From positions 37,039 through 101,038 of the forward strand of contig JADCAS010000008.1 of assembly GCA_020401865.1 (NCBI GenBank): a stretch of DNA of 64,000 nt. The letters run 5' to 3'. Below are positions 50,261 to 59,196 of the stretch, piece after piece. The stretch is from Phenylobacterium sp. Its GTDB lineage: Bacteria; Pseudomonadota; Alphaproteobacteria; Caulobacterales; Caulobacteraceae. Numbering within the stretch: position 1 is the stretch's first letter; each line of letters opens with the position of its first letter. A program made the position numbers and the translations under genes. The notes beneath the pieces are model-generated. The model made no database searches. It was not told the DNA's origin and saw only the letters and a program-made list of their open reading frames with translations.

Positions 50261-50769
50261 CCACCCTCGCCCAACCCCTTCGGGTCTCGCGCTGGGTCGG
50301 GGGCCCCCTGTTGGCCGCCCTGGCCGTCAGTCTGCTGCTGGCGGCCCCTATCCGCCTCCTGGGCCTGCCCCTGCCTGAGCCGGTGACCCTGATGGTCCCG
50401 GCTTTCGCCTGGGCCATGATCCGACCCGCCGCCGCGCCCGCCTTTGCGCTCCTGCTGGGGGGACTGGCCCTGGAAGGTCTCTGGGGCGCCCCCGCCGGTC
50501 TCTGGGCGATTTCCCTGCTGGCGGCCTACCTGCCGATTCTGGTCCTGCGGAACATCCTGGCCGCACAGTCGCCGGTCGTGCTCTGGGCCTGGTACGGCCT
50601 CGCCTGTCTGCTGGCTCAGCTGGTCGGCTGGTTGATCAGCGCCTGGATCGCCGGGGCGCCGCCGTCCCTCGCCGCCGCCGGGCTTCAGTGGTTGGCCACC
50701 GTTCTCCTCTTCCCGCTCGCCGCCCTGCTCATCGAGCGCTTCCGCGACGCGGATGTTCGGTTCCGCTGA
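50257..50769 (+). CDS. mreD: rod shape-determining protein MreD
   Basis: A 170-residue inner-membrane protein with five or six hydrophobic helices and little else conserved; identity rests on size, topology and position between mreC and mrdA. The segment LGLPLPEPVTLMVPAFAWAM and the C-terminal LATVLLFPLAALLIERFRDA fit alphaproteobacterial MreD. It overlaps mreC by four bases and is followed after five bases by mrdA. Confidence 0.88.
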   Translation: MTTLAQPLRVSRWVGGPLLAALAVSLLLAAPIRLLGLPLPEPVTLMVPAFAWAMIRPAAAPAFALLLGGLALEGLWGAPAGLWAISLLAAYLPILVLRNILAAQSPVVLWAWYGLACLLAQLVGWLISAWIAGAPPSLAAAGLQWLATVLLFPLAALLIERFRDADVRFR

Positions 50770-50774
50770 CCGCC

Positions 50775-52700
50775 ATGACCCAGCCGTCGATCATCCTCTC
50801 TGACGTCAACGCCCGGCAAAGCGTCTTCCACCGCCGCGCCTTCCTGCTCGGGGGCGGCATTGCAGCGGGGATTGCGGCCCTGGGCGGCCGGCTGGGCTAC
50901 CTCCAGCTGGTGGAGAACGCGCGCTACGCCAAGCTGTCAACCTCGAACCAGTTCAACTTCCGCCTGGTGCCGCCGCCCCGGGGCCTGATCACGGACCGCA
51001 ACGGCGCCATCCTGGCCACCAACCGACCCAATTTCCGGCTCCTCTACGCCCGCCAGAAGGACCAGGACCCGGAGACCGTGATCTCCACCCTGGCCGCCTA
51101 CCTGCCCATGGACGAGGCCCGCCAGCAGCGAATCCTGAAAGACCTGGGTAACGCCCCTCGGAACACCCCGGTGGCCATCATGGAGGACATCACCTGGGAG
51201 CAGTTTTCCGCCGTCAACATCCGGGGGACGGAGCTGCCGGGCGTGACGGCCGACATGGGGGAGGTCCGGGTCTATCCCCATGGCGGCGCCTTCGCCCACG
51301 TCATCGGCTATGTGGCGAAGGTGAACAAGGAGGACATCACCGAGACCGGCCCCAACGCCGAGCCCATCATGCTGCATCCGGGGTTCCGGATCGGTCGGCA
51401 AGGACTGGAGAAGGCCCTCGACCTTGAGCTGCGGGGTCGTCCGGGCGCCCAGAAGGTCGAGGTCGACGCCCGGGGCCGGCAGGTCAGGCTCGCGCCAGGC
51501 GGCGATGTTCCGGCCACCCCCGGCAAGGAAGTCCAGCTGAGCCTGGATATGGACCTCCAGCTCCGGGGCCTGGAGCTGTTCGGCGAGGAGAGCGGCGCGG
51601 CGGTGCTGATGGATTGCCGGTCCGGCGACATCCTGGCCATGGTCTCGGCCCCCAGCTTCGACGCCAACCGGTTCGTAAGGGGCCTCAGCGGCGCAGAGTA
51701 CAAGGCGCTCGCGGAGTACGATCACAAACCGCTGTTCAACAAGGCGCTGACCGCCACCTATCCGCCGGGCTCGACCTTCAAGACCCTGGTCGCCGTGGCC
51801 GCCCTGGAGGCCGGAATCAGCGCCGACATGACGATCAACTGCCCCGGCCACTGGTACTTCGGCGGCCGCCGCTGGCGTTGCGACGGCGTACATGGGCCGA
51901 CCAACATGCACGACGCCATCGCCTCCTCCTGCGACACCTACTTCTATACCATCTCCCTGCGGCTCGGGCCGGACCGCATCGCCGACACTGCGCGCCGCTT
52001 CGGTCTGGGGCAGGCCTTCGACATCGGGATTCCGGGGCAGAAGAAGGGCCTGATCCCGGATACGGCCTACAAGCGCCGCGCCTTTCCGCGGGATCCGGTC
52101 TGGCATCCGGGCGAAACCCCAAGCTTCGGGATCGGGCAGGGCTATACCCTGGTCACAGCCCTGCAGCAGTGCGTGGCGGCGGCGCGGATGGCGAACGGCC
52201 GCAAGGCCCTGGTCCCGCGCCTGATCCGTTCGGTGGGCGGCGTCCCCAGGCCCGACGCCTCCGCAGCCCCGGACCTGGACTTCGACCCCGCCCACCTGGC
52301 CCTTGTCCGGGAGGCCATGGGGTCGGTGACCACACGGGGCACCGCCGCGCGCACCGGACAGATCGGCCTGGGCGATGTCCGGATGTCCGGAAAGACGGGG
52401 ACCGCCCAGGGCTACAACTACAATGGTGGCCGCGGTGTCCACGGGACCGCCGGGCCCTGGCATCTTCGCGACCACGCCTGGTTTACCGGATTTGCGCCTC
52501 ACGATACGCCGCGATACGCCATCGCAGTGCTTGTGGAGCACGGCGGCTTTGGCGCCCAGGCCGCCGCGCCGCGCGCCCGGGACCTGATGCGGCTGGCTCT
52601 TCTGAAGGATCCTGAGCTCCGCAGCCGGATCGAGCGCCCCCCGGCGCCGCCGGTCGCTGTCGCGGACAGCCGCGGCCCGGTGGAAGGCGGCCCGGCGTGA
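50775..52700 (+). CDS. mrdA: elongasome transpeptidase PBP2
   Basis: Class B penicillin-binding protein of 641 residues that crosslinks lateral wall with RodA. A transmembrane helix (about residues 23-42) and the pedestal domain precede the transpeptidase domain. Motifs are S333-T-F-K336, the PBP2-type S-x-D in ASSCDTYFYTIS, and K540-T-G542. The start at 50775 (MTQPSIILSDVNARQ) follows mreD closely; the earlier open frame overlaps mreD only by chance. It overlaps rodA by four bases. Confidence 0.96.
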   Translation: MTQPSIILSDVNARQSVFHRRAFLLGGGIAAGIAALGGRLGYLQLVENARYAKLSTSNQFNFRLVPPPRGLITDRNGAILATNRPNFRLLYARQKDQDPETVISTLAAYLPMDEARQQRILKDLGNAPRNTPVAIMEDITWEQFSAVNIRGTELPGVTADMGEVRVYPHGGAFAHVIGYVAKVNKEDITETGPNAEPIMLHPGFRIGRQGLEKALDLELRGRPGAQKVEVDARGRQVRLAPGGDVPATPGKEVQLSLDMDLQLRGLELFGEESGAAVLMDCRSGDILAMVSAPSFDANRFVRGLSGAEYKALAEYDHKPLFNKALTATYPPGSTFKTLVAVAALEAGISADMTINCPGHWYFGGRRWRCDGVHGPTNMHDAIASSCDTYFYTISLRLGPDRIADTARRFGLGQAFDIGIPGQKKGLIPDTAYKRRAFPRDPVWHPGETPSFGIGQGYTLVTALQQCVAAARMANGRKALVPRLIRSVGGVPRPDASAAPDLDFDPAHLALVREAMGSVTTRGTAARTGQIGLGDVRMSGKTGTAQGYNYNGGRGVHGTAGPWHLRDHAWFTGFAPHDTPRYAIAVLVEHGGFGAQAAAPRARDLMRLALLKDPELRSRIERPPAPPVAVADSRGPVEGGPA

Positions 52701-53854
52701 GTTTCGCCCGCCTCACCTCCCGCGCCGAGCGCGGCCGGCTGATCGACAAGCTCGCCCAGATCGACGGCGTCTTCTGCCTGGCCCTCATCCTGATCGCCGG
52801 GGCGGGCGCCCTGATGATGTTCTCCATCGCCGGCTCCAGCTGGGAGCCCTGGGCGTCCAATCACATCACCCGGTTCGGCGTGGCCTTCGTTCTCATGGTG
52901 GTGCTGGCCGTGATCGACCTGAGGGTCTGGGCGGCCATCGCCTATCCGCTCTACGCCGTGAGCCTCATCCTCTTGATCGCCGTTGAACTGGTCGGCGATG
53001 TCCGCCTGGGCGCACAGAGGTGGCTGGATCTGGGTCCCCTGGGCAGCTTCCAGCCCTCCGAGATCATGAAGCTGGGCCTGGTCCTGGCCCTCGGGCGCTT
53101 CTACCACGGCCTCTCGGCGGAGCGGGCCCGACTGTCCTGGCAGCTCCTCATCCCGGCGGCCATGATCGGCGCGCCGACCCTCCTGGTGGCGCACCAGCCG
53201 GACCTCGGGACCGCCGTCCTTCTGGCCTTGACGGGGCTGACCGTCGTGATCCTGGCGGGCCTGTCCTGGAAGGTGATCTTCGCCGGCGCCGGCCTCGTTC
53301 TCGCAGCCCTGCCGCCCTTCTTCTTTTTCGTCCTGCACGACTATCAGAGGCAGAGAATCCTGACCTTCATCGACCCGGAGAGCGACCCCTCCGGGTCCGG
53401 CTACCACATCCTCCAGTCCAAGATCGCCCTCGGTTCCGGCGGCCTCCTGGGCAAGGGGTACGGGCTGGGCTCGCAGAGCCAGCTGAACTTCCTGCCGGAG
53501 AAGCAGACGGACTTCATCTTCGCCACCCTGGCCGAAGAGTTCGGCTTCCTCGGCTGCGCGGCCATCCTCCTGCTCTACGCCGCGGTGATCTTCATGGCCC
53601 TGCGCACGGCCTCGCTGGCCCACTCGCACTTCGGCCGGCTGACCGCCGCCGGGGTCACCTCGACCTTCGCCCTCTATGTGCTGATCAACGGGGCCATGGT
53701 GATGGGGATGGCCCCCGTGGTGGGCGTGCCCATGCCGCTTCTGTCCTACGGCGGCTCGGTCATGCTGACCGTCATGATCGGCTTCGGCCTCGTCCAGTCG
53801 GTGCGGGTGCACCGTTACTCCGAGGTCACCGCCTCCAAGAGCTCCCTGATCTAG
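52697..53854 (+). CDS. rodA: elongasome peptidoglycan polymerase RodA
   Basis: SEDS-family glycosyltransferase of 385 residues with about ten transmembrane helices. RWLDLGPLGSFQPSEIMKLG and the C-terminal signature VVGVPMPLLSYGGSVMLT identify it as RodA rather than FtsW. The catalytic aspartate region ALGSGGLLGKGYGLGSQSQL is intact. It is the last gene of the mre operon and its stop overlaps the stop of the convergent MFS gene by four bases. Confidence 0.96.
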   Translation: MSFARLTSRAERGRLIDKLAQIDGVFCLALILIAGAGALMMFSIAGSSWEPWASNHITRFGVAFVLMVVLAVIDLRVWAAIAYPLYAVSLILLIAVELVGDVRLGAQRWLDLGPLGSFQPSEIMKLGLVLALGRFYHGLSAERARLSWQLLIPAAMIGAPTLLVAHQPDLGTAVLLALTGLTVVILAGLSWKVIFAGAGLVLAALPPFFFFVLHDYQRQRILTFIDPESDPSGSGYHILQSKIALGSGGLLGKGYGLGSQSQLNFLPEKQTDFIFATLAEEFGFLGCAAILLLYAAVIFMALRTASLAHSHFGRLTAAGVTSTFALYVLINGAMVMGMAPVVGVPMPLLSYGGSVMLTVMIGFGLVQSVRVHRYSEVTASKSSLI

Positions 53855-55155
53855 GATCCCGGCGCGGTGGCGGGCTGGGCCTCGTCCAGACGCCAGAGCT
53901 GGGAGAGCATTGTCACGGCGCCGACGATCACCAGCATGCCCAGGCCGGGGAACAGGATCGCCGCACGCGGACCGATGGCGTGGGCCAGTACGCCGTAGAG
54001 CACGGCCCCGGCGGGGGCTGCGCCCATGTTGGCCAGGGTGAAGATCGAGAGGATCCGCGCCACCTTGTCCGGGGGCGAATACTTCTGCACCAGCCCGCGG
54101 CCCAGGGTCATGGCCACCCCGCCGCCCAGGCCCCAGACGAGGTTCAGGCCGCACAGGAGCCAGAACGGCATGGGCAGGCTGAAGAGGATGAGGACGCTCG
54201 CCCCGCAGAAGAGGGCCGCCAGGTAGACCCGCCCCATGCGCCGGATGTGGCCCAGCCGGATCAGGACGGTCGCCGACAGCATGGAGCCAACCCAGAAGGT
54301 GATGCTGAAGACGCCCAGGGCGGTGGCGATCTTCGCCTGCGCCGACCCGGTCAGGTCCGCCGGGAAATAGTCCTCGACGATCAGCGGCAGCAGCACGGCG
54401 AAGGCGCCCATGAAGCAGATGCCCATGCCGACGGCGCAGACGATCACCGGGGCGATCACCGGGGAGGCGGCGGCGGCGCGGAACCCCACGCTGATCTCGC
54501 TGAAGATGAAGCCCAGAGCGCCCCCCTCCCGCACCTTGGGCGGGCCTGCGGGTCGGGGGCGGATCCGGGTCGCGGCGCCCGCCGCCACCGCCATCATGGC
54601 GGCCTGGCCGAACAGGAGGGCCGGCAGGCCGACGATCGGCGCCGCCGCCGCCGTGGCCATGCCCAGGATCTGCCCGCCGAACTGGGCCAGGGAGGCCAGG
54701 CCCACGGCCTGCTGCACTCCGCCCGGCGCCACGCGGCTCAAGAGGGCGTCCCGGGCCGGAGTCACAAAGGCGCCGATGGTCCCGATCCCCAGGGCGTAGA
54801 GGATCAGGGTGGCGTAGGTGAGGTGACCCCCGGCCACGAAGACGCCGAGGCCCAGGAAGCTCAGGGCGCACAGGCCGCACCCGGCCAGGACGGTGAGCCG
54901 GGTGTCCGTCCGGTCCGCCGCATAGCCGCCCAGCAGGATCAGGAGGACGGTCGGCAGCTGCATGGACATTTGGGCCAGGCCGAAGCGGATCTCGTTTTCC
55001 TGCAGCACCACCCGCACCAGGTAGGGGAAGAGAACCATCTGCAGGCCGAAGGCCAGGAACCAGGCGCCCTGGGTGAAGAGGTAGCTGGGAAAGCCGGTCT
55101 GCGCTTCGTCGCCGGGCGCCTCCGGCCCCGGTCCTGTCGCTTGGCTGGCGGACAT
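53851..55155 (-). CDS. MFS transporter
   Basis: A 434-residue major facilitator protein with about twelve hydrophobic helices. The loop GGYAADRTDTRLTVLAG between helices 2 and 3 matches the MFS signature, and FVTPARDALLSRVAPGG follows in helix 4-5. This subgroup (MFS_3-like) often exports macrolides or siderophores, but the substrate is unknown. It converges with rodA, leaving no room for a separate terminator. Confidence 0.87.
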   Translation of the reverse strand: MSASQATGPGPEAPGDEAQTGFPSYLFTQGAWFLAFGLQMVLFPYLVRVVLQENEIRFGLAQMSMQLPTVLLILLGGYAADRTDTRLTVLAGCGLCALSFLGLGVFVAGGHLTYATLILYALGIGTIGAFVTPARDALLSRVAPGGVQQAVGLASLAQFGGQILGMATAAAAPIVGLPALLFGQAAMMAVAAGAATRIRPRPAGPPKVREGGALGFIFSEISVGFRAAAASPVIAPVIVCAVGMGICFMGAFAVLLPLIVEDYFPADLTGSAQAKIATALGVFSITFWVGSMLSATVLIRLGHIRRMGRVYLAALFCGASVLILFSLPMPFWLLCGLNLVWGLGGGVAMTLGRGLVQKYSPPDKVARILSIFTLANMGAAPAGAVLYGVLAHAIGPRAAILFPGLGMLVIVGAVTMLSQLWRLDEAQPATAPGS

Positions 55156-55316
55156 GGGGACGGAATCCTCGGATGCAGGGGGCGCCCGTCGGGAGCGGCG
55201 GGCCTGTCGGGGCGATCCTAAGCCACCCAGCGGGGTACGCCAGCCTGGAATCCGGGACAGGAGGCTTGCCTCGGGCGGCGCACCGGGGTCTGCTGGCGCT
55301 TCGGAAGGAGGACCCG

Positions 55317-56282
55317 ATGGTGGAATTCACGACGATCGACGCCGGCGAGGTGAAGCTGCGCGCGGTGGTGCAGGGGCAGGGCCCCCTGGTCATCATGGTC
55401 CATGGCTTTCCGGAGAGCTGGTATTCCTGGCGCCACCAGATCGGGCCGGTGGCCGAGGCCGGCTTCACCGCCTGCGCCATCGACGTGCGCGGCTATGGCG
55501 GCTCGGACAAGCCGCACCCGGTGGCCGACTACGCCATGCCGCACATGGTCAGTGACCTGGTGGGCGTGGCCGACGCCCTCTCCCCGGGCAAGCCCGCCAT
55601 CCTCCTGGGCCACGACTGGGGCGCGCCCATCGTCTGGAACTCGGCCCTCTCGCGCCCCGACCGGTTTTCCGCCGTCGGCGCCCTCTCCGTGCCCTGGACC
55701 GGGGTGGGGCAGAGGTCCTTCTCGGACGTCTTCAACGAGGTGTTCACCGCCCGGAACAAGTTCTTCTATCAGGCCTACTTCCAGAAGGAGGGCGTGGCGG
55801 AGGCCGAAGCGGAGGCCAATGTCCGCGACTTCCTGCGCAAGTTCTACTACGCCATCTCCGGCGACGCGCCCGACGGGACCTGGCCGAACAACAAGACCGC
55901 CGACGCCACCCTGCTGGAGGGCCTGGTCGACCCCGAACCCTTCCCCGCCTGGATGACAGAGGCGGACCTCGACTACTACACGGCGGAGTTCCAGGTCTCG
56001 GGCCTGCGCGGGCCGATCAACCGCTACCGCAACCATGACCGGGACTTCGCCTGGCAGCAGGCCTTCAAGGACCGGAAGATCGAGCCACCCGCCTTCTTCA
56101 TGGCCGGCAATCGGGACCTGGCCTTCAACATGATGGGACGCGGCGACCCGATCGAGCTGATGCGGGCCCAGGTCCCCAACCTGCAGGTGGCCGAGGTGCT
56201 GGACGGCTGCGGCCACTGGACCCAGCAGGAGCGCCCCGCCGAGGTGAATGCCCGGCTCATCCCCTGGCTGAAGAGGCTCTGA
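55317..56282 (+). CDS. epoxide hydrolase-like alpha/beta hydrolase
   Basis: A 321-residue enzyme of the soluble epoxide hydrolase group. HGFPESWYSWRHQ carries the oxyanion hole, GHDWGAPIVW has the nucleophilic aspartate in place of serine, and GHWTQQERPAEVN has the general-base histidine. The lid tyrosine may be that in GPINRYRNHDRD. Substrate unknown. The start at 55317 has AGGAGG seven bases upstream. A second member with the same HWTQQE motif lies at 58103-59113. Confidence 0.88.
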   Translation: MVEFTTIDAGEVKLRAVVQGQGPLVIMVHGFPESWYSWRHQIGPVAEAGFTACAIDVRGYGGSDKPHPVADYAMPHMVSDLVGVADALSPGKPAILLGHDWGAPIVWNSALSRPDRFSAVGALSVPWTGVGQRSFSDVFNEVFTARNKFFYQAYFQKEGVAEAEAEANVRDFLRKFYYAISGDAPDGTWPNNKTADATLLEGLVDPEPFPAWMTEADLDYYTAEFQVSGLRGPINRYRNHDRDFAWQQAFKDRKIEPPAFFMAGNRDLAFNMMGRGDPIELMRAQVPNLQVAEVLDGCGHWTQQERPAEVNARLIPWLKRL

Positions 56283-56285
56283 GCC

Positions 56286-57278
56286 TCAGAGCCGCAGGGC
56301 CGCCTCCGAGGCGCGGACCAGGCCATCGATGATGCCGGGCTCGGTGGAGGCGTGGCCGGCGTCCCAGACGACCTCGAAGTTCGCCTTCGGCCAGGCCGCC
56401 TTGAGGGCCCAGGCGGTTTCCATGGGCGTGACCACGTCGTAGCGGCCCTGGACGATCCAGCCGGGAATGTCGGCCAGGACATGGGCGTTCTTCAGGATCC
56501 AGCCATCCTCGGGGAAGAAGCCCTTGTTGACGAAGTAGTGGCACTCGATCCGGGCGAAGGCGATGGCGAAGTCCACCTCGCCGAACTTGGCCGGCCGGCC
56601 CTCCGGCCCGCGGATGGAGATGGTGTCGCCCTCCCACTGGCTCCAGGCGGTGGCGGCGGCGGCCTTGGCGGCCTCGTCGCTTCCGGTCAGCCGGCGGTGG
56701 TAGGCGTGCAGGAGGTCTCCCCGCTCCTCGGGCGGGATGGGCGCCAGGTAGCGTTCCCAGGCGTCAGGAAAGAGGGCTGAGGCGCCATCCTGGTAGAACC
56801 AGCGCACTTCGCGCTCGGTCAGGGTAAAGATGCCGCGCAGGACCAGGGCCTCGACCCGCTCGGGATGGGTGATGGCGTAGGCGAGGGCGAGGGTCGAGCC
56901 CCAGGAGCCGCCGAACACCGTCCACTTCTCGATCCCGAGCTGGACCCGCAGGCGCTCCATGTCCTCGATCAGCCGCCAGGTGGTGTTCTCCTCCAGGCTG
57001 GCGTTAGGGGCGGAGAGGCCGCAGCCGCGCTGGTCGAACAGCACCATCCGCCAGCGGTCCGGGTCAAAGAACCGCCGCATGGTGGGGTTGATCGCCCCGC
57101 CCGGCCCGCCGTGCAGGATGACGCAGGGCCGCCCGTCCCGGCGGCCGCACTCCTCGTAGTAGATCTCGTGGACGCCCTCGGTGGCCATTCGCCCGCGGGC
57201 AAAGGGCTCGACCTCCCGGAACAGGCCGCGGCGGCCGGCGGAGCTGGAAAGGGCGGGGGACCAGGGATCGCTGCTCAT
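56286..57278 (-). CDS. pip: proline iminopeptidase
   Basis: Serine peptidase of 330 residues (family S33) releasing N-terminal proline. HGGPGGAINPTMRRFFDP is the oxyanion signature, DQRGCGLSAPN the adjoining strand, GGSWGSTLALAYA the nucleophile elbow, and WDAGHAST the histidine. GGAGGAGACC directly before the ATG supports the start at 57278. It converges with the upstream epoxide hydrolase-like gene, three bases apart. Confidence 0.93.
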   Translation of the reverse strand: MSSDPWSPALSSSAGRRGLFREVEPFARGRMATEGVHEIYYEECGRRDGRPCVILHGGPGGAINPTMRRFFDPDRWRMVLFDQRGCGLSAPNASLEENTTWRLIEDMERLRVQLGIEKWTVFGGSWGSTLALAYAITHPERVEALVLRGIFTLTEREVRWFYQDGASALFPDAWERYLAPIPPEERGDLLHAYHRRLTGSDEAAKAAAATAWSQWEGDTISIRGPEGRPAKFGEVDFAIAFARIECHYFVNKGFFPEDGWILKNAHVLADIPGWIVQGRYDVVTPMETAWALKAAWPKANFEVVWDAGHASTEPGIIDGLVRASEAALRL

Positions 57279-57310
57279 GGTCTCCTCCTAGACCTTCGCC
57301 GGCGGGTCCG

Positions 57311-57526
57311 GAACCCCTCCGCCGGCTCCGCCGGGAGCTCCTCCTTGGGCTCCCCAATTCCTCCCCCAAGGGGGAGGTGGCGCGCGCAGCGCGGCGGAGG
57401 GGGTCAGCTGAGGCGCCGTTGACCCCCTCAGTCAGCTTCGCTGACAGCTCCCCCTTGGGGGAGCAATTGGCTCGGTAATTCCTCCCCCCAGGGGGAGGTG
57501 GCGCGCGCAGCGCGCCGGAGGGGGTC
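57311..57526. repeat. two palindromic MITE-like elements in tandem, locus 3
   Basis: Copy a: 57311-57405 (95 bases, GAACCCCTCC to GGAGGGGGTC). Copy b: 57421-57526 (106 bases, GACCCCCTCA to GGAGGGGGTC). The period is 121 bases. The inner hairpin here is CCTCCCCCAAGGGGGAGG with flank GGCGCGCGCAGCGCG, a different sub-type from loci 1 and 2. The element lies between proline iminopeptidase (its 5' side) and the 3' end of the DUF805 gene. No gene is present in this 266-base gap. Confidence 0.82.
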
Positions 57527-57544
57527 AGCGGGGCCTGTCGTCTC

Positions 57545-57964
57545 TCACGCCGCCTCGGGAACAACCGGGGCCAGGGGGTCGGGGCCAAAGCGGTTGTCGC
57601 CCACCGTTCCTGGCCTGCAGTACCAGACAATCATGAGAATGAAGCCAACAAGCGGAATGATGAACCAGAGCATGTTCCACCCGGATTTATCGATATCGTG
57701 CAAGCGACGCACCTGGACCGCCAGCATTGGCAGGAATGTTCCAATTACAAAAAGAGCAAGAAAAAAGAAAAGAATGTTCAACATAGCGATTTGAGATGTC
57801 TCAGATTCCAATAAACCTACCGAAACTGAAATAGCAAATATTTGATAGGTGATACAAAATATTTGATAAATGAGAAAAGAGTACCAATATTCAGACCTGC
57901 GCGCCCTGCCCGTGAAATCGGCATACTTCCTGAAGACGGCCGTGACAGCTTCAAGCATATTCAT
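57545..57964 (-). CDS. DUF805 family membrane protein
   Basis: A 139-residue protein with a short soluble N-terminus (FRKYADFTGRARRSEYWY, the DUF805 signature), then about four hydrophobic helices and RRLHDIDKSGWNMLWF, also diagnostic. Function unknown; the family is widespread and includes E. coli YhaH. The coding sequence is richer in A and T than neighbours (for example AAATATTTGATAGG-like runs in 57790-57880), suggesting recent acquisition. Confidence 0.88.
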   Translation of the reverse strand: MNMLEAVTAVFRKYADFTGRARRSEYWYSFLIYQIFCITYQIFAISVSVGLLESETSQIAMLNILFFFLALFVIGTFLPMLAVQVRRLHDIDKSGWNMLWFIIPLVGFILMIVWYCRPGTVGDNRFGPDPLAPVVPEAA

Positions 57965-58102
57965 TTGATTTCACCCCGCTTGGCTGCATGACCGACCTTG
58001 GACTGAAGGGGTGCCTTCATTCCCAGCATATGCAGACGGAGGATTGTAGCCCAAGGCCCTGATGGCAAGTCGAATTGTCCCCCTCGGGGAGCCCTGGCCC
58101 CC

Positions 58103-59113
58103 TCACCCCCCGAACTTCCTTCCCATCCAGTCGAGGATGAAGCGGTTCACCTCTTCGGGCTTTTCCTGCTGGGTCCAGTGGCCGGAGCCCATCACCAGGG
58201 CCTTTTCCAGGTGGGCGATGCGGGTCTCCATGCCGTCGGCCATGGAGGGGGGCAGGACGGCGTCCTTCTCGGCGCAGATCATCAGGCAGCGGATGTGGTC
58301 GATGCGCTGGGGCAGGTGGGCCGAGCGCTCCCAGTTGCGGGTGAAGTTGCGGTACCAGTTGATGCCGCCGGTGAAGCCGGTGGCCTCGAAGGTCTCGACG
58401 AAGGCGGCCAGTTCGTCGGGGGTCAGGAGCTGGTTGGCGGTGTCCGACTTGTCCCACTCGGCCAGCATGTCGCGGAAGGCGAAGGTGGAGGTGGTGGCGG
58501 GGCCGGCCTCCTTGTCGATGGTCAGGCCGCCGCTGGGCGGGGCCGGCATGTCCTCGGGCGGGCGACGCATGAAGAAGCGCATGGTCTTGTCGACGTCCTT
58601 GCCGAGGGCGGCGTCGGCCTCGCCGGGCTTCTGGAACCAGACGATGTACATGTCCTCGCCGAAGGCGAAGCGCATGGAGGCGATGGGATCGTACTCGCCC
58701 CGCGGCAGGAAGGGGGTGTTGAGGCCAATCACCCCGGCCACCCGGTCGGGATGCATCAGGGCCATCTGCCAGACGACGAAGCCGCCCCAGTCGTGGCCAC
58801 AGAACACCGCCTTCTCGATCCCGAGATGGTCCAGGAGGCCCACCAGGTCGGCGGCCAGGTGCTCCATGTCATAGTCCTCGACCTTGTCCGGCCGGGAGGT
58901 CAGGCCATAGCCGCGCTGGTCCGGGGCGATGGCCCACTGGCCCGCCGCTTCGCAGGCCCTCAGCTGGTGGCGCCAGGAGAAGGCCAGCTCGGGGAAGCCG
59001 TGGCAGAAGACGATGGGCGTCCCCTTTCCGCGGGCGACCTCGTAATAGGCCATGTCGATCCCGTTGACCTGGGTCTTGGCGACGGGGGGCATCTGGCGGG
59101 CGAGTGCGGACAT
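58103..59113 (-). CDS. epoxide hydrolase-like alpha/beta hydrolase
   Basis: A 336-residue member of the epoxide hydrolase/dehalogenase group. CHGFPELAFSWRHQ is the oxyanion region, CGHDWGGFVVWQMA holds the nucleophilic aspartate, NWYRNFTRNW a lid tyrosine, and GSGHWTQQEKPEEVN the catalytic histidine. AGGAG lies shortly before the ATG at 59113. The order of motifs matches the protein at 55317-56282, so the two are probably paralogues with different substrates. Confidence 0.89.
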   Translation of the reverse strand: MSALARQMPPVAKTQVNGIDMAYYEVARGKGTPIVFCHGFPELAFSWRHQLRACEAAGQWAIAPDQRGYGLTSRPDKVEDYDMEHLAADLVGLLDHLGIEKAVFCGHDWGGFVVWQMALMHPDRVAGVIGLNTPFLPRGEYDPIASMRFAFGEDMYIVWFQKPGEADAALGKDVDKTMRFFMRRPPEDMPAPPSGGLTIDKEAGPATTSTFAFRDMLAEWDKSDTANQLLTPDELAAFVETFEATGFTGGINWYRNFTRNWERSAHLPQRIDHIRCLMICAEKDAVLPPSMADGMETRIAHLEKALVMGSGHWTQQEKPEEVNRFILDWMGRKFGG

Positions 59114-59196
59114 CCGGGGCTCCTGAACAATTCCCCCTATCTTGGCCAGACCCGGCGGGGGTATGGCAAGGGCGGAAGGCGAGGGGAGCGGGTGGA

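Noticed and set aside
52499..55480. A 993-codon minus-strand open frame over rodA and the MFS gene
   Set aside because: Shadow frame of rodA and the real MFS gene; no family signature and the composition is that of a frame-shifted GC-rich sequence.
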